NCBI GenBank assembly: GCA_917880885.1
Contig: OU862934.1
Location: 32,720,734 to 32,784,733, forward strand
Source: Limnephilus marmoratus
Lineage: Eukaryota; Arthropoda; Insecta; Trichoptera; Limnephilidae
Length of the DNA: 64,000 bases
Direction: 5' to 3'
Part shown: positions 53,513 to 64,000 of the stretch, one piece after another
Layout of the letters: the number at the start of each line of letters is the position of its first letter
Numbering within the stretch: the first letter of the stretch is position 1
The notes under the pieces: model-generated
Databases searched by the model: none
What the model was told of the DNA's origin: nothing
Seen by the model: only the letters and a program-made list of their open reading frames with translations
Translations under genes and position numbers: made by a program

Positions 53513-53787
53513 TTTGAAACTCATGCAAAATCAGAATACCACAAAAGATATTCGGAGCTGGCAGATAATTTCCATAAAGTAATGTCTTTTCAGACTATTT
53601 CAGTCGATGAGCAATTGTCTTCTGAGAGAAAGAGACAGCAACAGGAAAACCAAAAGAAAATAATCCCTATCGTAAAATTTCTCTACCTATCGTAATTATT
53701 TTTTTTCGGTTTTCCTGTGGAAGTGGTGAAGAACTCCAATTTAGCCACAATAAAGAAACATCGCAGCAAGCTGTCCAAATGCTTAAC
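53513..53787 (+). pseudogene. ZMYM/hAT-like protein fragment, left part
   Basis: The frame reads ...FETHAKSEYHKRYSELADNF, HKVMSFQTISVDEQLSSERK and RQQQENQKKIIPIVKFL. This resembles the H..S.YH......F......I...L...R.........L..II..I region after the TTF-type finger of hAT-derived ZMYM1-like proteins. A frame change follows. The sequence may resume at 58202-58310 after the DNA transposon. Confidence 0.5.
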
Positions 53788-54989
53788 GGGTCATTCCGCG
53801 GTTTCGTTCAAATCACATGTTCTCGCAAAAAAGTCATATGAAAGTGAATGTTTTTCAAGAAAATTTTATTGGAAAATGTAGCTATTTAAAAAAGGAAAAA
53901 GGAGTATTTCCCACATTAGCCATTTTTTACTTAATTACTTTATGATATACAAAAAACATGCTAAAATTTCATTACCTTCCCCATGAAAATGAGGGACCGG
54001 TAAATTAATCTACAAATAAGAACAGTTTACACTTGTAAAATTACTACATTCATTAATCGACCTATATGTACAACTAATTATGCATATTTATTTGTATTTA
54101 ATTTATTTTTAAAGCTATTGTATCATAGAAAGAATTGAGATTTTGATTTTGTCCAGAGAAAATCGTCGTAGTCTTCCGCGAAAGCGGTAATTAAAATTGT
54201 GACCGCGTTTGTCCCTGTTGGTCAGCTGTATGCCGCCCCGCACCTCCGTTACTAACCAGTGTATCACTACAACTAGACGGGGAAAGCCGTGCGTCGCTGA
54301 ATAAAGAAATATCTGCGATCTCCGTGCTCGAAAACAACTTTGTCACCGACCAGGCATCATTACCTTCCAGCATTTTTTAAAGTAAGTACATGTTTTAAAA
54401 ATTCGAATCATATTATGTCTATAAACTGTATTTAGTCGGACTATTTTTGATTGAATCATACAGATTTGTAATGTCAACATTAAGCGATTATTGAGAAAAA
54501 ACTGTCAAAACTTCATTACCCTCCGATTCATTACCTTCCGTATCGTAAAAATTTTTGCCGGATGGTAATGTAGAGGTTTGGAGGGTAATGAAACTATTGT
54601 AAGGGTTATTTTTACGAGCATCTGGGACCATGTTTGGGGGTTAATAAAAGCTAATATTATGAATAAATGCAGTTTCTTGCGTTCTGGCGTCGGACAATTT
54701 CGGTTTTGGTGAAATACATATTTTCTTTCTGATGTGGAAAAACAATCAGTTAAAATTTACCCTGCTAATTTTTATTTGAAACTTGATTTTTTATTCAATG
54801 CTATAATTATTCAAATGTAAACGAATATATTATACAAATGATTTAACTATTCACCCTACAGTCTCAAGATCATTCATTAGTTAGTTGTCTTTTAAAACTG
54901 ACGAATTTTTACATAATTTAAGTTTCTAAATAAAGCCAAATTTAAACAAAAATCTACATAACTGGGCATCAAGAGTCCAACGTAAATTT

Positions 54990-55043
54990 CTTGATTAAAA
55001 AACGGTATCACTTAACTAGTAGTGATACCGTTTTTTAATCAAG
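54990..55043. repeat. Perfect 23-bp hairpin
   Basis: Arms 54990-55012 and 55021-55043 (CTTGATTAAAAAACGGTATC start), loop TAACTAGT. Lies about 220 bp upstream of the degenerate gene in the DNA transposon. Confidence 0.9.
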
Positions 55044-55261
55044 TTTAATCATTTTAGTGATTCACTACTGTTACATTTTAAATCATTTAGGGTAAAAAAT
55101 TATTAAACAAAGTTATAAAAGTGGTAACATTTTTTGGACTCTCCTGTAAAAGTTACCAAAATGAAATTATCCATTTTTGTTCTTCGACTTCTCACTTAAT
55201 CCAATACTTACGATAATTTTTCTTTGTTATTTGTTACAGTCTTAACCACTATAAACCACAA

Positions 55262-56530
55262 TGGCAAAGTTAAATAAAAATCTGAAAAATTAAGAAAAGC
55301 TATCCAAGGACAGACTACTTAAGCAACAAAAATATGCAGAGATTAAAAACAATCCGAAACTGTACAGACTTCAGAAAGCGAAAGAAAAAAAAAGATACAC
55401 TCTGCGAAAAGCGCAAAAAAAGATATGCAGCATTGAAGATAATAATTATTTGGATGATTTTCATAGCGCCATTTTCGTGAGAAAGATATGAGTGGAAGAG
55501 CCCAGAGAAAGCAAGGACGAAGATGGCGAAAGAACTCTCTAAATTATTTGAAGAAAAAAGAGGAGCAGTGTAAAATAGAAATGATTGTAGTAGAAAATAT
55601 GCCTCCAATTAGTGACATTGTTAAGGAAGTACCCAATAATGAGCGAAACACTCTAGATCCTGACCTCTTCACAGTCGAGAATGAACAACGAATCACACAA
55701 AAAAACATGCATGGTCTAACGAATGTTAGAAAATTAAGGTACAGATCTATAAAAACATTACCAAGTTACAGGATGAGATAAACAAACTCAAGAAAGAGAA
55801 AAAAAACGAACAAAAGAAAATGGAGGCGTTGCAGCTACGAAACGCAAACATAACAATCGAAGTACAATAGAGAAAAAAGTAAACGACATAGTTACTATTG
55901 ACTCGCCTACTATTTTCAATAACATTGATGACAATATGCTATTGAGCGAATTCGACGGCTCCATGTTTTTGGACGATACTTTTGCTTCAACGCCAGAATC
56001 TGCTAAAACTATAGAAAAGAAATGTAATGTGAAAATACTGTCAAATGTCCCGTTCGACTGTCATCATTATTCCTTCTATAAAAATAGTGCCCAAGAATTC
56101 AATATTTTTGATCAATGTGAGTTCGAGAAGTTCATCCGATCCCTAAGAGTAGAAGATCCTGATTTCAATGAATCAAAACAGCAGTCTCCCAAAATTATGG
56201 AAATCCCACACATGGAAATTGACGAAAAGAGCTTATGGAGGCGCCATTCAACTATGACTTCGATGACTGGATAATGGTTCAATATAAAATAAATAACACA
56301 ACACATCCATTTCATTGGGAAAATTATTGGGAAATATGAGTACACACTACAGTACAAAATATTTTTTTTGAAAAAAGCTCAAAGAAATTCCAAAAAAATT
56401 GTCTGGCCAATTTCATTTCATTCTGGAATCACAAATTCTTCAGTGCTTGCAAGATCCATACGAGAATGGAAGAGGAAAATTCACTTTCAAAAATTTGCCG
56501 AACTTTAATTTTAAATAGTTTTCGAGCAAA
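55262..56530 (+). pseudogene. Degenerate orphan arthropod gene inside the transposon
   Basis: Broken over several frames. First a Lys/Arg-rich part (KLSKDRLLKQQKYAEIKNNP, LYRLQKAKEKKRYTLRKAQ), then RAQRKQGRRWRKNSLNYLKK at about 55495, an acidic middle (55936-56200), a DDWIMVQYKIN part at about 56260 and a FLKKAQRNSKK part near 56370. This order resembles a multi-copy insect family with REKDR.RKQKY, R..RK.WRENS..YR.KK and a late GDWVLVKY domain, of unknown function. Stops and shifts show it is dead here. Family match is from memory, not searched. Confidence 0.5.
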
Positions 56531-57005
56531 AACATTCACAAGAATAGCAACTCGTGATCTCATTAAAGTTCCTTAAATATCATGTTCCTATTTAGATGTA
56601 AGACCTGTACCTACTACGTATTAGTTATGTTGTGTTTGTTTAGTAGTGTTTCTGATGTTATTTTTAACTGCATTCCAATTGAGTTCTGTTCTTTTTTTAT
56701 TTTAATTATTATTTTTAATATTTAAATATTTCTATTTTTCAAATATTACAATGCTTACTCAGGAATGTAAAAGTTTTGTATTTCTTGTGTCCAATACCCA
56801 CTTATAAAACTGAATTATAAAGAATTTGACTACGCCTTATAATTTCGGGGTAAGTAGAATAATTAGGGAAATTATGGTGTGCCTGTGATGTTCCAGCTGC
56901 ATTTTCTTCATTTGTACCTATTTTGATATTTTGTCCATTATTTTTCAACAATTTATACAAATATTGCAAAAGCATAAGTAAGCAGAACTGATTACATATG
57001 AACAA

Positions 57006-57790
57006 ATGTATTTCTTGTCTCCAATACTCGAAAGTCTGAATAAAGCTAATCTTTCCCCAATTGAAGTTGTGCAGAGGCTAATAATTAAAATCATATTGAA
57101 AAAACCTTCTGACTACCCAACGGATCAATTATTTAAGGAATTCCAAGTACCATCTTTCAAAGATCTATACAATAGAAATGCATTGATTCAAACTATAAAA
57201 GAAAAAGAAAAATATCAATTTATAACTGAAAACCGTACTAGACATAAATATATTTTCTCTTGCCCAAAATTAAACACTTCCTTTGCACAAAATTATTATA
57301 CTTATCAAGGAAGACTTATTTTCAACCGATTACCGGATGAAATTAGAAAAATTAATGATAAAATACAATTAATAAACACCGTTAAAAAATATTTTAAAGA
57401 TAATATTAAAAAAAAAAACTAAAAAAAAAAAAAACTAAAAAAAAAGTTTCCGACTAATCTAATCTCAAGAACAACTACTTATAACTCAGTTTCCAAGTGA
57501 TACTCTGTTCTTCAAATAAGTTAAATTTTGTATTGTTTTTAGCAACTATTTACATATCACCGAACTTACAACTTATTGTTTTTTACATTCACATTGTAAT
57601 TTAAGAACTTAAATATAGCATTAAAAATGTACACTACTCTTCCAGACACAAGCTAATGCTTCCATGGAAGAGTGGTATTAACGTATTTTAAAATGAACAT
57701 GTACGCAAATTACTACATTATCTAAATGTATATTATATTTTATATGCTAAAATAAATAAATAAAAAAATAAAAAAATAAAAAAAAAGTTT
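57006..57790 (+). mobile_element. 5'-truncated LINE, C-terminus and tail
   Basis: The frame 57006-57422 reads LSPIEVVQRLIIKIILKKPS, DQLFKEFQVPSFKDLYNRNA, then YTYQGRLIFNRLPDEIRK and TVKKYFKDNIKKKN. Same lineage as 61113-62440. The 3' UTR ends in AAATAAATAAAAAAATAAAA at about 57750-57788. It inserted into the DNA transposon. Confidence 0.82.
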
Positions 57791-58316
57791 TTCACTATAA
57801 TATATTTTTCTTCGTTTTTCCTAATCCGCTCATCACGTCAGGTCAAATGATACTTGGCATGATTTGAAATCTATTATATTATTCAATTTCAATTCATATT
57901 TCATTATTCACAGAAATTTTAAGAACTTTGAACGTGTTCACTACCATTTATTAATATTTCATTACCAAACTTCATCACCATCCAAATTTATAAATTACCA
58001 TCCAACAGTTTTTCATTACCTTCCACACCTTCATTACCATCCATCAATTTTCTTCGTATCTAAGAGTCGTAGAAAGGTGCCCTTTTCACCTCTCTACATC
58101 TGGTAGGTACAGGAACCCATTTCTATAAAAATATATAGTAAAAACGCAAAAAAAAAATTTCGCGGAATCAGGCAAATTTGAACGAAACCGCGGAATGACC
58201 CTAAACACACTTCGATCTTCGAATTTTGTTATGTGCCTAGTGATTCCGACCTCACAACAGCATTTAGCCACGTGGATGATGTTATTATCTTTACAACTTT
58301 TCAAATTTATTTATTT

Positions 58317-59071
58317 ACTAGCTGGTTCCCGGCATGCGTTGCTATGCCATTTAATTAAGAAATAGTTTCTCCCTGCATGTCCTTTCCCACTCGTCCCGTT
58401 CTCCTTCCACCTCCACTTCCTCTCCCGCCTGTTCCCACTCCGCCTCCTCCACCTTCCCTCTCCCCACTCCACACTCCCCTTTCCCGATGGATTCAGTTTT
58501 CAAACAGCTCGCGTGCCACCTATTGCATTTTTTTATTACAAATTTTATAATGCCAGAGCTTACCAGTAGTTTTATATAAACCTTGTCCTGATAATAACGA
58601 ATACAACAAAAAAAGAATTATCCAATTTGGTGCGGTCGTTCGGAAGTTATGCGAGTACATACATTTCGGCGATTCATTTTTATTTATATAGATAGATAGA
58701 TAGATAGATTTCCCGGTGGATTCAGTTTTCAAACAGCTCGCGTGCCACCTATTGCATTTTTTTATTACAAATTTTATAATGCCAGAGCTTACCAGTAGTT
58801 TTATATAAACCTTGTCCTGATAATAACGAATACAACAAAAAAAAAATTATCCAATTTGGTGCGGTCGTTCGGAAGTTATGCGCGTACATACATTTCGGCG
58901 ATTCATTTTTATTTATATAGATTTTATAATGCCAGAGCTTACCAGTAGTTTTATATAAACCTTGTCCCGATAATAACGAATACAACAAAAAAAGAATTAT
59001 CCAATTTGGTGCAGTCGTTCGGAAGTTATGCGCGTACATACATTTCGGCGATTCATTTTTATTTATATAGA
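58317..59071 (-). mobile_element. Helitron (family A) with repeated 5' ends
   Basis: The 3' end is at 58317 (complement of CCAGCTAGT), the purine tract at 58380-58490 (C-rich on +) and the first 5' end at 58692 (TCTATATAAATAAAAATGAA). The 5'-terminal 150-210 bp then recurs twice in tandem (to 58921 and 59071), each repeat ending in the same TCTATATAAAT head. A GATA run separates the first two. Confidence 0.85.
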
Positions 59072-59649
59072 TTTATTACATGTTACATAATATTACATAA
59101 TTAATACATTTACTTGGGAAGATACATTAGGTCACCATACTAGGCAGCTGCCTGTATCATGGGGACCAACGGAGGATAGTTATTTTGAAATGAAGTCTAG
59201 TAAGTGTAAACGTATTTAAGTAAAATTATTTAAAAAAATTATAATGACAAAAATTTTCTTTTTTGAAAAAAAACAAAGTTTCTTTAAGTACAAACTAAAT
59301 GTAACATAAGTAAATATGAAGAGAGTAAGTGAGTGTGATAAATAGGCGAGAACTAAGTACGTATACTGGAGCGAATTGAACGCAATAAATATTTTAAAAC
59401 AAAAACAATCGTTACAATATTATGATAAAAACGGAACTTGAGAATTTGCAGTATATTTTTTCCAAGTTTTATTAGTAGATCACGGGTTACAATGAAAATA
59501 TTACTGTAAATGTTATTGCTAGTAGATAGTACATGCGTGTGTGGTATAATTGATTCCTGTTTACAATGTGAGAATATTGGGTAATACTATATTAAATAAC
59601 ACATTTTAAGGTTAGTAGGTATGATAGAACCAGAGGAATCTAATCAATA
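59072..59649. other. Intergenic, no gene recognised
   Basis: AT-rich; no coding signal. Confidence 0.4.
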
Positions 59650-60931
59650 TCAATATATATTATAAAAGAAAGTCCAAAAAAACGTGCGGAACGCAAAAAC
59701 TCAGAAACGTGTGCCGGTACGATCAAGAAAGTTATATGGTATGGTAGATCTCTATCCCCCCTAGGGAATAAGGTTATTCGTTTTTACCTAAAAGGCTTGC
59801 TTTTGAAGATATAAGGGCTGAAAGTTCTAGGAATACAAGAAGAGTCTAGAAGATTCCGGAAACTTCTAGAAAATTCGATAAAACTCTGGAATGTTCTAGA
59901 AGAAGTGGAGGGGTATGTCAGCGAGTCTAAAAGGTTCCGGAAAGTTCAAGAAGGTTCGATAAAGCTGTAAAAAGATCTGAAAGGAGTAGAGGAGTGTGTC
60001 GGTGTGTCTAGAAGGTCCCGGAAAATTCTAGAAGTTTCCATAAAGCTGTAGGAAGTTCTAGAAGGTTCGATAGAGCTGTACATAGTTCTGGAAGGAGTGG
60101 CGGAGTATGTCGGTGAGTCTAGCTAGAAGGTTCTGGAAACTTCTAAAAGGTTCGATAAAGCTGTAGAAAGTTCTGGAAGGAGTGGCGGAGTACAACCGTG
60201 AGTCCACAAGTTTCCAGAAACTTCTTGAAGGTTCGATAAAGTAGTATAAAATTCTTGAAAGAGTGGCGGAGTACGTAGGTACGGAGTATGTCGGTGAGTT
60301 TAGAAGGTTCGGAAAAGATCCAGAAGGTTCGATAAAGTGGTAGAAAATTCTGGAATGAGTGGCGGAGTATGTAGGTGAGTCTAGAAGGATCGGGAAAGTC
60401 CTATAAGGTTCGATAAAGCTGTAAAAAGTTCTCGAAGGAGTGGCGGATGTATGTTGGTGAGTCTGTAAGGTTCCGAAAAGTTCTAGAAGGCTTGATTAAG
60501 CTCTAGAAAGTTCTGGAAGGAGTGGCGAATGTATGTTGGTGAGTCTGGAAGGTTCCGAAAAGTTCTAGAAGGCTTGATTAAGCTCTAGGAAGAAAGTACG
60601 TTGGTGAATTTAGATGATTCCGGAAAGTTCTATAAGGTTCGATAAAGCTGTAGAAAGTTCTGGAAGGAGTGGCAGAGTATGTCGGTGAGTCTAGAAGGTT
60701 CCGAAAAGTTCTAGAAGGCTTGATTAAGCTCTAGAAAGTTCTGGAAGGAGCGATGGAGTGTGTCGGTGAGTCTAGTCTAAACGGTTCTAGACAGATCTGG
60801 AAGGTTCCCTGTATGCTCTAGGATGTTATGGAAGGCGAAAGTTCTAGAAGCTTTCAGAAATGAGTGGCGGAGAGTGTCGGTGAGTCTGGAAGGCTCTGGA
60901 AAGTTCTAGATGTTTGGATTATCTTAATCTT
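59650..60931 (+). mobile_element. Helitron family B head with a 1.1-kb GAAnnTTC array
   Basis: Head TCAATATATATTATAAAAGA, then ACTCAGAAACGTGTGCCGGT. From 59821 to about 60915 about 12 units of roughly 80 bp each carry up to six decamers of the form nnGAAnnTTC and a GGAGTGGCGGAGTATGTCGG spacer. Perfect run at 59849-59876: GAA-TTC-GAA-TTC-GAA-TTC. No 3' end before the next head at 60932. Confidence 0.75.
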
Positions 60932-61112
60932 CAATATACATTATTAAAAAAAGTGTAAAATGTGCACGCCGATGAAATTCAAAGACGAGTCCCGATACGA
61001 TAACGGGAATTATATTGTATGGTAGCCCTCCCCATCTACGAAGAAATTTCCCGTTTTTACCTGAAGGGCGTGCTTTTAAATATATAAGGGCTGGAAGTTT
61101 CACCCCCTTAAA

Positions 61113-62888
61113 ATGAAAAAAAGAGCAATTATAACTCCCATTTATAAAACAGACTGTCGTAAAGATCCACAAAGTTACCGCCCGATTTCCCTCCTATCAA
61201 ACATATCAAAAATATATGAGAAAATTGTAAAAAAACAAATTTGGACATTCTTAGAAGAAAATAAAATAATTAATGATAACCAATTCGGCTTCAAAAAAAA
61301 TTCAAGTACTCATGACGCGATAGCAAAAATAACTAACTATTTTTATACGGCCCTAGATTCCGATAAAAAATGTATCGGAATATTTATAGACCTGAAAAAA
61401 GCTTTCGACAGCATATCACAAAAAAAATTAATAAATAAATTAAAATCGATAGGAATTAATGGGAAAGTCTTAGCATGGATAACTAGTTATTTACATAAAA
61501 GACCTCAACAAGTAAAATTACTCAACCAAGTCAGCGATTCAAAATATAGCGACTTTTCAATACCCCAAGGTACAGTTTTAGGACCACTGTTATTTATTAT
61601 ATATGTCAATGATATATTCCATATTTCCAAATATGGAGACATTGTCTCCTACGCTAGCGATACAGTCCTACTAGTAAAAGCAAACACATGGTCTGAATTA
61701 AATAAAATGGCAAACACAGATATCAATGCACTAAAATTATGGTTTGATAAAAACCTGTTGACTTTATATTCTAAAATAACCTATTATTTACCATTTTCCA
61801 TTAAAAAACAAGAAACACCTAAAGAATTAAACATAATTATCCACTCTGTGACAAATACAGAAAACCACAAATGCAATATATTATGTACAAACATAGAAAG
61901 CAAGACCGAAATTAAGTACCTAGGCATAATAATAGACCAGCGTTTAAAATGGTCCCCACACATAAATATTCTGAACAACAGAATAAGGAAACTAACATAT
62001 ATATTTAGATGCTTAAGAGATATTTTAAACGAAAAATTACTTAGAACCACATACTTCGCTTTCTGTCAATCAATTATACAATACGGCATTATAGGATGGG
62101 GCGGTACATATACAAATCAAACACAAACAATTTACATATCACAAAAACTAATAATAAAAACAATTTTAAAAAAACCCTACTCATATTCATCAGAACTGTT
62201 ATTCAAATAATTTAAGGTCAGAAAATTACCATGCAACATTACAAAATTTATAAAGATGATATTCAAAATAAAGTTGCACCCTTCAAAAATAACAGAAATC
62301 TTAGACAAACATCAATACTTCCTATTCCAAAATGTAAAAAAAAGGACAGTTAAATCATAAATATCTCGGAGTTAAATTTTTTAATTCACTACCTGAAAAA
62401 ATCAGAAACATGAACAGTAACATAAAAAAATTATAACTCTGCTTAAAACTTATACTGAAAATTTGAACTGAATAAAAAATAATAAATTGAACCAATACCA
62501 TAACATCCCCCATACACACAAGCCCTGCTTATTTATGGGGGTACATCAAATACATGTATAAAGCAGGGTACTCACCTAGAGTGTAGCATGTAACGTATCT
62601 GATACTGTATCAATCTGCAAGTGGGTACGGCTCGTCCACGGTAACCGCGTATCCGCCTTCGTGTTCGCAGTGAAACCGCCGTCGGCGGGTCACTGCGAGC
62701 ACACTGCGCTCCACGCGCGAGCGGCTCGCAGTAGACTCGTGCCTACGTACTCACTTGATACAGTATCAGATACGCTACAGGTTACACGGTTAGGTGAGTA
62801 CCCTGCTTTATGTAATTAATTATTGTAAAAAATATATTATAATTTATGTATCTTTTTGTAAATAAATAATTTTAAAAAAAAAAAAATT
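61113..62888 (+). mobile_element. LINE reverse transcriptase with mutated catalytic box
   Basis: The frame 61113-62210 (365 codons) covers fingers, palm and thumb: KTDCRKDPQSYRPISLLSNI, NQFGFKKNSSTHDAI, IFIDLKKAFDSIS, IPQGTVLGPLLFIIYVNDI, then SYASDTVLLV where (F/Y)ADD is expected, LGIIIDQRLKWSPHI and YGIIGWGG. The first catalytic Asp of the DD pair is Ser, so the enzyme should be inactive. The frame ends at 62210 after LLFK and continues in broken frames to about 62440. The A-rich tail is at 62862-62888. The endonuclease is missing (5' truncation). Confidence 0.88.
62559..62810. mobile_element. 252-bp MITE with about 50-bp TIRs
   Basis: TGTA at 62555-62558 and 62811-62814 flanks inverted ends TAAAGCAGGGTACTCACCTA that pair on for about 50 bp (GTATCTGATACTGTATCAA included). 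The GC-rich core has GTCGGCGGGTCACTGCGAGC. Inserted in the LINE 3' region. Superfamily unclear. Confidence 0.85.
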
Positions 62889-63197
62889 TCTAGAACAGTT
62901 CAAAACATTCCAGAGTATTCTTGAGAATTCCACCACATTCCAGAACATCCCGGAATATTCTGAAGTATTGTGAAATGTTCGGGAATAGGATGGAACATTT
63001 AGGAACATACCGGAACATCCTCGATCATTGTGGAACATTCCAGAACACTCCTGAATGTTGTGGAATGATCTGGAACGATTGAAGTCTTTTTTGTATGGGG
63101 CTACCCTTGTAGGGTATATAAAGCAAGATCCGTCGTGGATTCGAACGTCAATTTAATCTCACATCAACTCCCTGAGCGAAGCCGGACACCCCAGTCA

Positions 63198-63352
63198 GAG
63201 TATTTGAGAGCATTCTATAACGTTCCAGAACATCCAGGAACATTCTGGAAAATTGTGGAATGTTCGGGAATAGGGAACCGGGAACATCAGTGTGAAACTT
63301 TCCAGAACACTCTCAAATGTTGTTCTGAGCGAAGCCGGGTAACCCAGCTAGT
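63198..63352 (+). mobile_element. Helitron family B tail with array remnant
   Basis: A second stretch of GAAnnTTC decamers (63205-63320) and a full tail GAGCGAAGCCGGGTAACCCA then GCTAGT at 63352. Probably the 3' end of the outer Helitron copy whose head is at 59650 (inference). Confidence 0.65.
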
Positions 63353-64000
63353 AATGTTGAAGTCACACGATTCATTTATATTTCATTTCGTGATTTCATT
63401 CCGCCTCTTTCCCTCGAAATGAACAGTGTGAACACGAAAGTGAAGAGAGACAGTGCCGAATGTAGCATTCCAACCAATGTTGGAATGCTTCCTTCGGCAC
63501 TGTTCACTCGCAACCGGAATTTAACATCACGTGACGCGAATGATGTGTGTGAACACTCAAGTGAACAGTCTTTCACTCGCGAATTAGTCGTATCGGCCGA
63601 GAATGTTCTGGCATGAGGACGAGTAGCCGGAGCGGCTTAAACGTTAAAATGCTCCGTTTAGTTCGCTTTTAAAAATAACTCCTACACGTCTCATAGAAAT
63701 CGTTGTTTCTCCCTTACTATAATAGTGAAAAATATGATCTAAACGGTATTGGAAAGAAAAAATTATGCTCTATATATTCAATATAACAATTAACCACAAA
63801 ATAATACGAATGTACACTTCGATGGAACCAAAGTTTCTGATCAAATTTGAAAAAAAATTTGTGAAACATTGTGAATTTTTTATGAATTATTTTTATATGA
63901 AACGACAAAAAATGAGGTGACAGAAACGTTTATAATTTATTTGTCTAACAAAATAAGTGTGTGTTTTATATATTTTTTGTTACCAGTAACTTTAGTTAGA
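63353..64000. other. Inverted-repeat DNA, no gene
   Basis: At about 63450-63508, CAGTGCCGAATGTAGCATTC and the following CAAC pair with GTTGGAATGCTTCCTTCGGC and ACTG: a 27-bp imperfect hairpin, probably the centre of a MITE (GTGAACA words on both sides). The region 63840-64000 resembles part of MITE M1 (ATTATTTTTATATGAAACGA, AAATAAGTGTGT). Confidence 0.5.

Larger units (their letters stand above)
53788..58201. mobile_element. 4.4-kb DNA transposon with 26-bp perfect TIRs
   Basis: Perfect 26-bp inverted ends at 53788-53813 and 58176-58201, beginning GGGTCATTCCGCGGTTTCGT. TAA occurs at 53784-53786 and 58202-58204 (with one extra C before the left end), a possible 3-bp duplication. Subterminal words close to CATTACCWTCC occur at 53970, 54358, 54514, 54529 and, inverted, 54560 and 54580 on the left, and at 57960, 57973, 57993, 58014 and 58032 on the right. 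Inside are a degenerate basic coiled-coil gene (55262-56530) and a later LINE (57006-57790). No DDE transposase was recognised. The superfamily is open; TAA would suit PIF/Harbinger. Confidence 0.8.
60932..63195 (+). mobile_element. Helitron family B, split by a LINE
   Basis: Head TCAATATACATTATTAAAAA at 60932-61110 and body 62889-63195, where the array resumes at TTTCTAGAACAG exactly as in 11812-11826. Eighteen decamers of nnGAAnnTTC type run from 62894 to about 63080. Tail GAGCGAAGCCGGACACCCCA. A LINE with a MITE inside occupies 61111-62888. Confidence 0.75.

Noticed and set aside
58749..59039. 96-codon - strand frame with an internal repeated protein motif
   Set aside because: It is a translation of the tandem Helitron 5' ends, not a protein repeat under coding constraint.

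Overview
The window looks like a stretch of an insect nuclear genome, most probably a lepidopteran. It is AT-rich, has short exons in kilobase introns, and is dominated by transposable elements. The groups present are abundant short Helitrons with CTAGT-type ends, RTE-, CR1- and Jockey-group LINE fragments, a BEL/Pao LTR element, hAT-type elements with 8-bp duplications and TTAA-flanked piggyBac-type MITEs. There is no prokaryotic gene organisation, no CRISPR array, and no rRNA gene or complete tRNA gene that I can support.

Only two host genes can be supported, and they converge tail to tail. On the + strand, three spliced exons (1942-2033, 3910-4065, 5236-5357) form the 3' end of an unrecognised gene, with phase-matched introns, a stop codon and an AATAAA signal. 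On the - strand, four exons between 22481 and 13264 assemble into a complete 315-residue YIPF1/YIPF2-like Golgi membrane protein. Its introns are filled with Helitrons, LINEs and MITEs.

Region by region: 1-1.7 kb holds LINE tails. 2.2-9 kb holds TTAA-MITEs (one nested inside another, with an empty-site allele at 19.75-20.42 kb), a SINE-like element called S here, a G-rich Helitron, and an RTE-type LINE with a 12-bp duplication. 9.8-13 kb holds S, a hairpin MITE, a Helitron with heat-shock-element-like repeats, and a TIR element with a LINE tail inside. 13-22.5 kb is the YIPF gene. 22.7-31 kb holds two hAT elements, Helitrons, S copies, a LINE nested in S and a 45-bp satellite. 31.2-39.7 kb is a young BEL/Pao element (572-bp LTRs, CATTG duplication) whose gag is split by a 1465-bp hAT element. 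39.8-46 kb holds LINE tails, a putative solo LTR, a tandem duplication and a mirror-image subterminal-repeat element. 47.2-52 kb is a palindromic MITE split by a young LTR element that lacks pol and has seemingly identical 1017-bp LTRs. 52-59 kb holds Helitrons and a 4.4-kb DNA transposon with perfect 26-bp TIRs, CATTACCWTCC subterminal repeats and a degenerate gene of an orphan arthropod family. 59.6-63.4 kb holds Helitrons carrying up to 1.1 kb of GAAnnTTC arrays, with a LINE and a MITE nested in one of them.

Most sequence is layered insertions, and target-site duplications let the order of many be read. The most interesting signals are the heat-shock-element-like arrays carried by one Helitron family, the two elements with ordered subterminal repeats, the conserved two-stem 3' hairpin shared by the S elements and a LINE tail, and the exon-like ORF inside the LTRs of the pol-less element.
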